A stretch of DNA of 18,267 nucleotides from CAZNLL01 sp964573885 (GTDB taxonomy: Bacteria > Desulfobacterota > DSM-4660 > Desulfatiglandales > Desulfatiglandaceae), in contig CAZNLL010000078.1 of the NCBI GenBank assembly GCA_964573885.1, positions 1-18,267 on the forward strand, written 5' to 3'. A program made the translations under genes and the position numbers. Positions 6,887 to 14,921 of this stretch are shown here, in pieces (position 1 is the first letter of the stretch; each line of letters starts with the position of its first letter). Below the pieces are notes generated by a model. That model worked only from the letters and a program-made list of their open reading frames with translations, was not told the origin of the DNA and did no database searches.

Positions 6887-9664
6887 GTGGAATCAAGAGA
6901 CCTGATGACCATCAATGGTCAAAAACTCCCCTTTGGATCCGGGGATACGATTCTGGAGGTGGCCCGGAGGCACGGGATTGACATCCCCACCCTCTGCGTC
7001 CTGAAAGGGGCTTCGCCTACAGGAGCTTGCAGGATATGCCTGGTCGAGGTTGAGGGATCTGGAAATCTGGTGACCTCCTGCACTGAACCAGCCACGGCCG
7101 GAATGGTTGTAAAGACGGAAACCCCCCGGGTGGTGCAGGCGCGGCGCATGAACCTCGAGTTACTTCTGGCCTCTGGACACCACAACTGCCTGGAGCAGGA
7201 TATGGATATGCATTCCTGGGCCGGTTTCCAAGGAAAGGCCGTGGCCGTTAAGGGGCACGAAGAGCGCTGCCCGGCTTACGGCAGGTGCAGGCTCCAGGAC
7301 TTGGCCGTTCAATACCAGGTGAGGATGGACCGGTTCACCCCCAGGGAAACCCCCTATCCCCTAGAGGATGTGAATCCTTTTATCATACGGGATTTTTCCC
7401 GCTGTATCCTTTGTGGCCGCTGTGTCCAGGCCTGTAATGAGATCCAGGTCAACGATGCGATCAGTTTCGGATACAGGGGGGTGGCCTCCAAGATTGTGGC
7501 CAGGGCGGACCGGCCTCTCAAGGACTCTGACTGCGTCTTTTGCGGGGAATGCCTGCAGGCTTGTCCTGTGGGGGCCCTGGCTCCTAAAAACGGGCTCTCC
7601 TTGCGGGGTTACTGTGAAGACGTGACCATGGTAAGAACCACCTGCCCTTACTGCGGGGTCGGGTGTCAGCTTTATCTCCACGTGAAGGATAACCGGGTTG
7701 TGGAGGTGAGTGGGGTGGAGGATGGGGGCCCAAATTTTGGGAGCCTGTGTGTGAAAGGGCGTTTCGGATATGATTACATTCATGACCCGCAGAGACTCAA
7801 GATCCCTCTGATCAGGGAAAATGGCCGGTTCCGTGAAGCCTCTTGGGACGAGGCCCTGGACCTTGTTTCTAAGAGGCTCCTCTATATCAAGGGAAAATGG
7901 GGTCCGGATTCCATCGGTGTCCTGTGCAGCGCTCGTATCACCAATGAAGAGAATTACCTGGCCCAGAAATTCACCAGGGCTGCTATTGGGACGAACAATA
8001 TCGACCACTGTGCCCGGCTCTGACACTCTTCCACGGTGGCCGGTCTGGCTGCAGCCTTTGGAAGCGGTGCCATGACAAATCCTATCGAGGATATCGAGAA
8101 GGCGGATGTGATCTTGATCACCGGTTCCAATACCACCGAGAATCATCCCGTGCTCTCCTCCTATGTAAAGCGGGCTGTGACCTTCAAGGGGTCCCGGCTT
8201 ATCGTGGTGGATCCCCGGAGGATCGCAATTACACGTTTTGCCACCCTGTGGCTGAGACCGAACCTCGGCACGGACGTGGCCTGGATTAACGGGATGATGC
8301 ATTGCATTATCGAGGAGGACCTCTACCCGGAGGATTACGTGGCATCCCGTACAGTGGGTCTGGATGAACTCAAGGAGAAGGTCCGGGAATACACCCCCGC
8401 CCGGGTGGCGCGTATCACAGGTATTCCGGAGAACCGGCTCAAGGAGGCGGCGAGGCTCTATGCCCGGGCGCCGGCTGCCTCAATCCTGTATGCCATGGGG
8501 ATTACCCAACACACCACCGGGACGGACAATGTCAAGTCTTTGGCCAACCTCGCCATGCTCTGCGGCAATGTGGGGATCAGGGGCGGTGGTGTGAATCCCC
8601 TGCGGGGCCAGAACAATGTACAAGGTGCCTGTGATATGGGGGGATTGCCGAATGTTTACACGGGCTACCAAAAGGTGACGGATTCTGTGATCCGCGCCCG
8701 CATGGAGAAGGCCTGGGGTGTGGAAGCCCTGCCCAAGAAGCCCGGCGTCACGGTGACGGAGATGATGGAGGGGGTTCATGCAGGAAGTATCAAGGCCCTC
8801 TATATTATAGGGGAAAACCCTCTGGTCTCGGACCCTGATCTCAACCACGCAGAAAAGGGCTTTCGCCGACTGGACTGCCTGGTTGTTCAGGATATCTTCA
8901 TGACAGAGACGGCGCGTATGGCGGATGTAGTGCTTCCTGCGGCCTCATCCGCCGAAAAAGAGGGCACCTTCGTCAATACAGAGAGAAAGGTGCAACGGGT
9001 GCGAAAGGCCTTGGAACCCCCGGGCGAGGCCCGGGAGGATTGGAAGATCATTTGTGACCTCTCCGGGAGGATGGGGTACCCCATGAATTACGAAAAGGGC
9101 GGGCACATCATGGAAGAGATCGCCCGCATTACCCCTTCCTATTGCGGAATAAACTATGGGCGTCTGGAAGTGGACGGCATTCACTGGCCATGCACCGGCA
9201 CAGATCATCCCGGCACCCCTTGCCTGCATATGGACCAGTTCACCTGTGGCCTCGGGGTCTTTCACGCCATTGATTATATTCCCCCAGCCGAGTTGCCGGA
9301 TCAGGACTATCCTCTCTATCTCACCACCGGTCGGGTTTTATACCAGTATCATACAGGTACCATGACTATGAAGTCTGAAGGGCTGAACGCAATGGCACCT
9401 GAATGTTTTGTGGAGATCTCGCCTGAAGACGGAGCCTTTTATGAGATCAGGGAAGGGGATATGGTTACGGTGTGTTCCAGGCGCGGTGAAATCGAGGCCA
9501 GGGCCCTCATATCCGAAAAAGCGGTGAAAGGGACGCTTTTTATCCCCTTTCATTTTGCCCAGGCCGCGGCCAACAAGCTTACCCACGCTGCGCTGGATCC
9601 CGTAGCCAAGATCCCGGAGTACAAGGTTTGTGCGGTCAACATTGAGAAGGGTGTATCTGTGTAG
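6887..9664 (+). CDS. fdhA: Selenocysteine formate dehydrogenase with NuoG-type N-terminal iron-sulfur domains (FdhA2)
   Basis: This 925-residue catalytic subunit is read through the TGA at 8021-8023 as Sec379. The N-terminus has a [2Fe-2S] domain (C37, C48, C51, C65), a His/Cys cluster domain (H98 or H99, C101, C128, C134) and two [4Fe-4S] motifs (C173/176/179/183 and C216/219/222/226). The molybdopterin part starts with C253/C256/C260/C288, then CARL-Sec-HSSTVAG, the GVNPLRGQNN segment and a dinucleotide-binding domain. This layout is known from NAD-linked and electron-bifurcating formate dehydrogenases and parallels HndD-type hydrogenase extensions. The GTG start has GAGG 5 nt upstream. Its molybdopterin part is clearly paralogous to fdhA1. 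The three NADH-linked genes downstream indicate a soluble formate:NAD(/ferredoxin) complex. Confidence 0.93.
8021..8056 (+). promoter_or_regulatory. Sec codon and SECIS hairpin of fdhA2
   Basis: The TGA at 8021-8023 is followed by GTGGCC (8036-8041) pairing with GGCTGC (8047-8052), a 6-bp stem with two G-T wobbles. The loop GGTCT (8042-8046) starts 19 nt after the TGA. Loop and spacing are identical to the fdhA1 element while the stem sequence differs, as expected if structure is under selection. Confidence 0.85.
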
Positions 9665-9671
9665 GCCTTAG

Positions 9672-9712
9672 AAAAAAAGGGGCCGCAAAAACGGGGGATG
9701 GATCCTTTTTTT
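9672..9712 (+). terminator. Candidate weak terminator/attenuator after fdhA2
   Basis: AAAAAAAGG (9672-9680) can pair with CCTTTTTTT (9704-9712), enclosing a small inner stem CCG/CGG (9683-9685 with 9692-9694). The run of seven T fits a Rho-independent terminator, but the G+C part of the stem is poorly matched. It starts 7 nt after the fdhA2 stop. As the next gene encodes an expected partner subunit, partial read-through is more likely than full termination. Confidence 0.35.
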
Positions 9713-9726
9713 GTCTTCCCTCGGCT

Positions 9727-9757
9727 CGGGGCAGACGCGCTCCTTCGCCTGCTCCCG
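9727..9757 (+). other. Imperfect hairpin upstream of hndA-like gene
   Basis: CGGGGCAG (9727-9734) pairs with CTGC and CCCG (9749-9757) with a single T bulge, and CG (9736-9737) can close with CG (9746-9747). There is no T-run. It lies in the 137-nt gap between fdhA2 and the start at 9802, where the mRNA may be structured or processed. Low confidence in function. Confidence 0.25.
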
Positions 9758-9801
9758 ACAGGCCCTGATCCACACACATGAAACCAGGGGGAGTGTATGC
9801 C

Positions 9802-10296
9802 ATGAACGCGAGGGAGGGGTATTCAAACCCGGATTTAACCCCGGAAATCATGGATCGGGTCGATAAGGTCATAGCCCAGCATAAAGGAGAACCGGGAAGT
9901 TTGATCCCCGTCATGGAGGCATGTCAGGATATTGTTGGTTACTTGCCCGTAGAACTGCAAGACCACATCAGTAAGGGGCTCAATGTCCCCGGCAGCAGGG
10001 TTTACGGGGTGGCGACTTTTTATTCCTTTTTTTCCCTCTTCCCCAAAGGGAGGCACACGATCAAGGTCTGTACGGGCACGGCCTGTTATGTACGAGGCTG
10101 TCAGCGGATTCTGGACCGTATTAAGGAAGGCTACCATATTGAGACGGGTGAGACTGCCCGGGACAGGCGGTTTTCTCTCGAGGCGGTCCGCTGCCTTGGG
10201 GCCTGTGGGTTGGCGCCGGTCATGGTGGTAGACCATGAAACCCATGGCCGGGTGACATCAGATAGGGTGCTGAAGATCCTCGATTCCTGTGAATAA
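9802..10296 (+). CDS. hndA: NuoE/HndA-like [2Fe-2S] subunit
   Basis: This 164-residue protein belongs to the 24-kDa NADH dehydrogenase (NuoE/HndA/HydC) family. It has the helical N-terminal part followed by a thioredoxin-like [2Fe-2S] domain. The ligands are visible as C90 and C95 (VCTGTACYVRG) and C131 and C135 (RCLGACGLAP), and the family segment YGVATFYSFFSLFPKG precedes them. In Hnd-type complexes this subunit relays electrons next to the NuoF flavin subunit. I chose the ATG at 9802 because GGGGGAG (9787-9793) lies 8 nt upstream; an ATG at 9778 would add eight residues. It is followed by the HndB-like gene, with about 50 nt between. Confidence 0.88.
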   Translation: MNAREGYSNPDLTPEIMDRVDKVIAQHKGEPGSLIPVMEACQDIVGYLPVELQDHISKGLNVPGSRVYGVATFYSFFSLFPKGRHTIKVCTGTACYVRGCQRILDRIKEGYHIETGETARDRRFSLEAVRCLGACGLAPVMVVDHETHGRVTSDRVLKILDSCE

Positions 10297-10349
10297 GGTG
10301 GAAGACCACCGGCATTCCGGTTCATGGATACGCCCTGGGAGGTTTGCAC

Positions 10350-10721
10350 ATGGAAAAGCTCAGGCCAGAGGACTTGGAGAAGATCAAGGCCAAGGTGACC
10401 CGGGAACACACGCTCACCCGGGAAGGGGTTCCTGTGGAAATCACCCTCCATCTGGGAACCTGTGGCATTGCAGCGGGAGGCGAGGAGGTGCTGAAGGCTC
10501 TATATGAAGAAATTGAGAGAAGTGAGAGAGAGGACATCAGGGTGATTGTGGCGGGGTGTTTTGGACTCTGCAGTAGTGAAACGAATATGGTGGTACGACG
10601 GTTTGGCGAAGAGGCGGTCCTCTATGGCGACCTCACCGCGGACAAGACACGGGAGGTTTTTCAGGGACACGTGCTGAGGGGTGAAATTCAGAAGGCCTAT
10701 GCCATGGCCAGGCTGAGATAG
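10350..10721 (+). CDS. hndB: HndB-like thioredoxin-fold [2Fe-2S] ferredoxin
   Basis: This small protein of 123 residues matches the HndB-type thioredoxin-like ferredoxin of Hnd hydrogenases. A charged helical start is followed by LHLGTCGIAAGG (C38) and AGCFGLCSSE (C70 and C74). Three cysteines are visible at the expected places; a fourth ligand as in NuoE is not obvious. The ATG at 10350 lies 7 nt after GGGAGG (10337-10342), which decides the start over an upstream TTG. It is spaced 53 nt after the hndA-like gene and 12 nt before the NuoF-like gene. In many related complexes this domain is fused to the N-terminus of the NuoF-like subunit; here it is separate, as in HndABCD. Confidence 0.82.
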   Translation: MEKLRPEDLEKIKAKVTREHTLTREGVPVEITLHLGTCGIAAGGEEVLKALYEEIERSEREDIRVIVAGCFGLCSSETNMVVRRFGEEAVLYGDLTADKTREVFQGHVLRGEIQKAYAMARLR

Positions 10722-10733
10722 GAGAGGGCCTTT

Positions 10734-12266
10734 ATGCCTGAAGAAATCCACTCATCCTCAACAGGGAATGAAAGGGTTGAAAAAGGAATTCCTTATCTGG
10801 ACGAAATCCGCTTCTTCGGCCGTCAGTATCCCATTGTGCTTCGAAACAGGGGCATCGATCCAGAGTCCATTGACCAGTATATTGCAAGGGATGGGTACCG
10901 GGCCGCTGTCAAGGCCCTTCACGAGATGTCCCCCCAGGAGATTGTGACAGTGATTAAGCGCTCGGGCCTCAGGGGAAGGGGCGGGGCTGGCTTCCCCACA
11001 GGCAGGAAATGGGAGTTGTGTGCCGGGGCCGGGGGGGGATTGAAATATGTGATCTGCAATGCCGATGAAGGGGACCCGGGGGCCTTCATGGACAGGGCCG
11101 TCCTGGAATCTGATCCCCACTCGGTCTTAGAGGGGATGATTATTGCCGCCAGGGCCGTGGGCGCCCATAAAGGGTACATCTACTGCAGGGCCGAGTACCC
11201 TATGGCCGTAAGAAGGCTCGAACTCGCCATCTCCCAGGCAAGGGCATACGGGCTCTTGGGAAAAGATATCCTGGGTAGCGGTTTTGCATTTGAGCTCGAT
11301 GTGTACCGGGGGGCCGGGGCCTTTGTCTGCGGGGAGGAAACCGCCCTTATGCGCTCTATCGAAGGGAGAAGAGGAATGCCCAGACCCCGGCCCCCATTCC
11401 CCGTAAACCGGGGACTATGGAATAGACCCACCGTTATAAACAACGTAGAGACCTTGGCTAATATTCCTTCTATCCTTCTCCAGGGCGACGCCTGGTTTGC
11501 AGCGTTGGGGACCGCGAAAAGCAAAGGCACCAAGGTTTTTGCCCTGACCGGAGATGTAAACAACATCGGTCTTGTTGAGGTCCCCATGGGCACTCCCCTG
11601 AGGACCATTATCTATGATATAGGAGGAGGCATCCCCAAGAAAAGGAAATTTAAGGCCGTACAGCTTGGAGGTCCCTCCGGGGGGTGTGTGCCAGAGGCCT
11701 TTATCGATACTCCCGTGGACTATGAATCCATTAAAGAGGCCGGAGCCATCATGGGATCCGGCGGGATGATCGTGATGGATGATCATACCTGCATGGTGGA
11801 TATGGCGCGCTTTTTCGTGGATTTTATTCAAGACGAGTCCTGTGGAAAATGTCCCCCCTGTCGTGAAGGGACCAGGCGGATGCTGGATATCCTGGAGGGG
11901 ATCACCCAGGGGAGGGGGGAATCGGGAGATCTTGAAACCCTTGAAGAGCTCTGCCAAGCCGTTGGGGAAGGGGCATTGTGCGGTCTGGGCCAGACTGCCC
12001 CAAACCCTGTCTTGTCCACCCTCAGACACTTCAGAGAGGAATACAAGGTCCACATTCATGAGAAGCGGTGCCCGGCGAAACAGTGTGGCGCCCTTCTCAG
12101 GTTTGAGGTGGACCAGGATAGGTGCCAGAAATGCGGCATATGTTACAAGGGCTGTCCTTCCGACGCCATCCGCTGGAAAAAGAACGAGCCCGCCTGGATT
12201 GATAAGGAGAAATGCACCCGGTGCATGACCTGTATCGCCACGTGTCCCTTTGATGCGATCTTTTAG
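10734..12266 (+). CDS. hndC: NuoF/HndC-like NADH-binding flavin subunit with C-terminal ferredoxin domain
   Basis: This 510-residue FMN- and NAD(H)-binding subunit has the glycine-rich GRGGAGFP motif (81-88), the NADEGDPGAFMDR segment (109-121), the GEETAL motif (200-205) and a [4Fe-4S] site at C370, C373, C376 and C416. A C-terminal extension carries two [4Fe-4S] motifs, C464/467/470/474 and C494/497/500/504, as in HndC/HydB subunits but not in complex I NuoF. In the family this is the NAD(P)H-reacting subunit and the proposed bifurcation site. The ATG has GAGAGGG upstream. It is the last gene of the formate dehydrogenase module, so the complex likely couples formate to NAD+ and perhaps ferredoxin. 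Bifurcation itself is inferred. Confidence 0.92.
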   Translation: MPEEIHSSSTGNERVEKGIPYLDEIRFFGRQYPIVLRNRGIDPESIDQYIARDGYRAAVKALHEMSPQEIVTVIKRSGLRGRGGAGFPTGRKWELCAGAGGGLKYVICNADEGDPGAFMDRAVLESDPHSVLEGMIIAARAVGAHKGYIYCRAEYPMAVRRLELAISQARAYGLLGKDILGSGFAFELDVYRGAGAFVCGEETALMRSIEGRRGMPRPRPPFPVNRGLWNRPTVINNVETLANIPSILLQGDAWFAALGTAKSKGTKVFALTGDVNNIGLVEVPMGTPLRTIIYDIGGGIPKKRKFKAVQLGGPSGGCVPEAFIDTPVDYESIKEAGAIMGSGGMIVMDDHTCMVDMARFFVDFIQDESCGKCPPCREGTRRMLDILEGITQGRGESGDLETLEELCQAVGEGALCGLGQTAPNPVLSTLRHFREEYKVHIHEKRCPAKQCGALLRFEVDQDRCQKCGICYKGCPSDAIRWKKNEPAWIDKEKCTRCMTCIATCPFDAIF

Positions 12267-12469
12267 GGAAAGAGACCCCAACTTATCCATCATTTTAGAT
12301 TATTAGATCCTTTTTTTCACCCAGGTGTCCCATGTTTTGAGGCTGGTTTTTCCATGTTTGCAATGGTAAGACGATCATGATAAAAATATGAAATTGAGGC
12401 CGGGCAAAGAAAGACGGCCATAGGACAGGGCCCTGAAATCGGCTGCCACCCGCATTTCGCAATGTATGA

Positions 12470-13960
12470 GTGGATTCCTTGAAAAGGCGCTTAAGTTTAA
12501 CAGAGATCGAAAACGTCCTCTACCATCTTAACTATCGGTGGAGTTTGGAGAGTCTTGCCCTGTGGAAAGGCGCCGCAGTCCCTTTTGAGCCATACAAACT
12601 CTATGAAGGCTATGATGATTTCATAAGCCTGGAAACACTCGCCTCCATCGATTCCCTCGAAGACGAGGCAGCAAAAATGCGCCTGCGACATGCCCTGATT
12701 GACCACTACCTTCAAAGATCCCTTCTTCCCCATGAGACTGAGATGCGCACCTGGATGAGGGGAGCCTCTGCGGACGTGAAGGGGGAGAAGATCTACTTTA
12801 AAGATATTATCCCCTGGTGTCAAAATTCCAGTACTTACGAGACAAGAAGGATCCTTGAAAAAGAGACAAGTGCCTTATGCAAATTCCTGAGGCCCTTTGC
12901 CCTTAATTACTGGGAAATTCTTCTTGAAATCCTACGCGATGAGCTGGGCTTTGAGGGTTACATCGATTACTGTTATCAGAAGAAGGGGGTTGATTATCCC
13001 TATTTTTACAGGGTGATAAAGGACCTCTTGGAAGAGGTGGATGATCTCTATTTTCCTGCCATGGATCTGTGGACCCGGCGCAGGCTCGGCCTCCCCCTAC
13101 GGGATCTTAATCGATTCGACGCCATCAAACTCCTAAGCCTTTCGGAGTTCAATGGGGTTTTCCCGGAAAAGAGCATGGAGGAGCTTACCGCCTTTTTCCG
13201 CTATTGGGACATTGACCTCAACGAAACCCCCGGGCTCTATTTGGATCTGGGCCGGGAAGAGGCCAAGAGCTCCCAGGCCATGTGTTTTATTCTTCAGATC
13301 CCTGAAGAAAGCTACATCCTGATGAAGCCAGAGGGAGGATGGATTGACCTGGAAACGCTCTGGCATGAACTGGGGCACGGGCTTTCCGCGGTTTTTACCT
13401 CTCCTGATCTCTCGGTGGTGGACAGGGAAATGGCTACTTCCTACAGCTTGTCAGAGTCATTTGCTTTTCTTCTTCAGAATCTGGCCCTGTCCGAGCCCTT
13501 TCTGGCGAGGTATCTTGGCCTAAGCCGGGTGGATTCAAAGACCCTTTCCTATTATAAGGTCCTCAAAGACCTGTCCATCTTCAGACGGTATGGGGCGAAG
13601 TTCTTGGCTGAATACGAAATGTTTTCCAGCGGGAACCTTTCAGACGGTGAGCCCTATGCGGAAATGATGGCCCGGTATACAGGTTTTTACTACCAACCGG
13701 AGAGCCATCTTTTTGATCTCGTCCCAGAGTTTTACTGCCTGGACTATGTGTTGGGGTGGCTGGGTGAGGCCATGTTGGAATCCCATTTGAGCCGGGAGTT
13801 GGGTGCCGATTGGATGTTCAGGTCCCAGACCGGTGCGATCTTAAGGCGTTGGTGGAAACAAGGCAACCGCTACGACATATTTGAATTCATGGAAAATAAT
13901 GATTTGGGTCCCCTCTCTCCCAAGCCGCTTCTGGAGCGGTGGCACAGGGTGCTGGGTTAA
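12470..13960 (+). CDS. Peptidase M3-like zinc metallopeptidase
   Basis: This 496-residue, mostly helical protein carries HELGH at 299-303 and a probable third zinc ligand, Glu329, in SLSESFAFLLQNL. The 30-residue distance from the first His closely matches peptidase family M3 (thimet oligopeptidase/oligoendopeptidase F). It lacks a signal peptide, so a cytoplasmic oligopeptidase is likely. It is shorter than typical M3 enzymes (about 560-680 residues), and overall similarity cannot be tested here. The GTG start directly follows an in-frame TGA and has no clear Shine-Dalgarno site, so the true start may be further in. The 203-nt gap upstream is A+T-rich with a weak TTGCAA-N17-TAAAAA promoter-like sequence. 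A membrane coiled-coil gene follows 37 nt later. Confidence 0.7.
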   Translation: MDSLKRRLSLTEIENVLYHLNYRWSLESLALWKGAAVPFEPYKLYEGYDDFISLETLASIDSLEDEAAKMRLRHALIDHYLQRSLLPHETEMRTWMRGASADVKGEKIYFKDIIPWCQNSSTYETRRILEKETSALCKFLRPFALNYWEILLEILRDELGFEGYIDYCYQKKGVDYPYFYRVIKDLLEEVDDLYFPAMDLWTRRRLGLPLRDLNRFDAIKLLSLSEFNGVFPEKSMEELTAFFRYWDIDLNETPGLYLDLGREEAKSSQAMCFILQIPEESYILMKPEGGWIDLETLWHELGHGLSAVFTSPDLSVVDREMATSYSLSESFAFLLQNLALSEPFLARYLGLSRVDSKTLSYYKVLKDLSIFRRYGAKFLAEYEMFSSGNLSDGEPYAEMMARYTGFYYQPESHLFDLVPEFYCLDYVLGWLGEAMLESHLSRELGADWMFRSQTGAILRRWWKQGNRYDIFEFMENNDLGPLSPKPLLERWHRVLG

Positions 13961-13997
13961 GGGGACATTGTTGTAGATCCAAGCCCTTTCTAATCCC

Positions 13998-14864
13998 ATG
14001 ACCACAGAAATGATATACACAAAGGAGCGACGGCCCCAGGACCCTGAACAGGCCTTAATGGAAATCAGGGATCGGGCCGTTATGCTTTACCTCGCCGGGG
14101 CTTATCTCTGTGAATCGCCCCTTTTGAGGAAACTGGGGTTTAATATTGAACAAAACGTGGAGGCCTTGGTTGCGTACGTGGCGGAAATAAATGAAGAGAA
14201 AACGACCGCCCATTCGACCAATGTGGACAGTGACCTGGAAAGGATGGCCCACGTTGCCGAACTTCTGCAGACCGGAAATGAAGAGATCAGGCGCAAGTGC
14301 GGTAAAGGACAACTGGGCAAAGAGCTGTGCGACCAGGTTGCGGTTCTCGGGCAGAGGATCAAGGCCATGCGAGGAGGTGGGGAGAGTCCTCCCCTGACCT
14401 ACGGGAAGATGGGCTCTGTGGAAGACTTTTTCGACAGGCTCAGAAGCTCCCTTAGGTTTGTCTCCGCCTCCCTGAGGGTTTTTCTTAAGACACTCGGCGT
14501 CCTTTTTGCCCTTTGCCTTGTCCTGTTTCTCATCCTTTTTTTTACCATGGAGAGCGAGAAAGATCTCTTAAAAGAGGTAAAACAGCAGAAGGCCCTTATC
14601 CTGGAAAAGGGGGAAGTCCTTTCCACTCTCAACAAAGCCTTGCGCGAAGCCAAGGGCAAGATAGCCCGAATGGGGCCTCAGGAATTGAGCAGGCAGGAAG
14701 AGGTGAGGCTTATGGATTTGAAACTCAAAATCTACAAGCTGGAGGAGAATAAGGCGACCCTTAAGAACGAGATGGAAGACCTTCAGAAGACCTTGGCCCA
14801 CAAAGAGAAGGACCTTCAAGAGTTCAGGGGTAAGTCCTTCATGGAGAATCTCCTCAGACGATGA
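13998..14864 (+). CDS. Single-pass membrane protein with C-terminal coiled coil, function unknown
   Basis: I do not recognise this 288-residue protein. Residues 10-125 are mixed helical and hydrophilic with no enzyme motif. A strongly hydrophobic helix at about 164-183 (LGVLFALCLVLFLILFF) is the only membrane segment. Residues 185-280 are rich in Glu, Lys and Leu with heptad-like spacing and should form a coiled coil. No signal peptide is seen, so topology is uncertain. The ATG at 13998 has no clear ribosome-binding site; the ATG at 14010 is an alternative. It lies 37 nt after the peptidase gene and probably shares its transcript. A role as scaffold or envelope anchor is only a guess. Confidence 0.65.
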   Translation: MTTEMIYTKERRPQDPEQALMEIRDRAVMLYLAGAYLCESPLLRKLGFNIEQNVEALVAYVAEINEEKTTAHSTNVDSDLERMAHVAELLQTGNEEIRRKCGKGQLGKELCDQVAVLGQRIKAMRGGGESPPLTYGKMGSVEDFFDRLRSSLRFVSASLRVFLKTLGVLFALCLVLFLILFFTMESEKDLLKEVKQQKALILEKGEVLSTLNKALREAKGKIARMGPQELSRQEEVRLMDLKLKIYKLEENKATLKNEMEDLQKTLAHKEKDLQEFRGKSFMENLLRR

Positions 14865-14886
14865 AGCGACTCTTCAAAAGGGATTC

Positions 14887-14921
14887 AAGGGCCTTAGAGG
14901 ATATAGTCCTTAAATGCCCTT
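14887..14921 (+). terminator. Candidate terminator between convergent genes
   Basis: AAGGGC (14887-14892) pairs with GCCCTT (14916-14921), and an inner AGGA/TCCT stem closes the loop TATAG. On the + strand TTT follows. It starts 22 nt after the coiled-coil gene and overlaps the 3' end of the convergent PP-loop gene. The middle of the stem has mismatches, so support is modest. Confidence 0.3.

Noticed and set aside
7361..8302. 313-residue minus-strand ORF across the fdhA2 Sec site
   Set aside because: It is an antisense shadow in G+C-rich coding sequence, without recognisable motifs or ribosome-binding site.
11415..12293. 292-residue minus-strand ORF opposite the NuoF-like gene
   Set aside because: It is antisense to a clearly conserved gene with all iron-sulfur motifs and shows no protein-family features itself.
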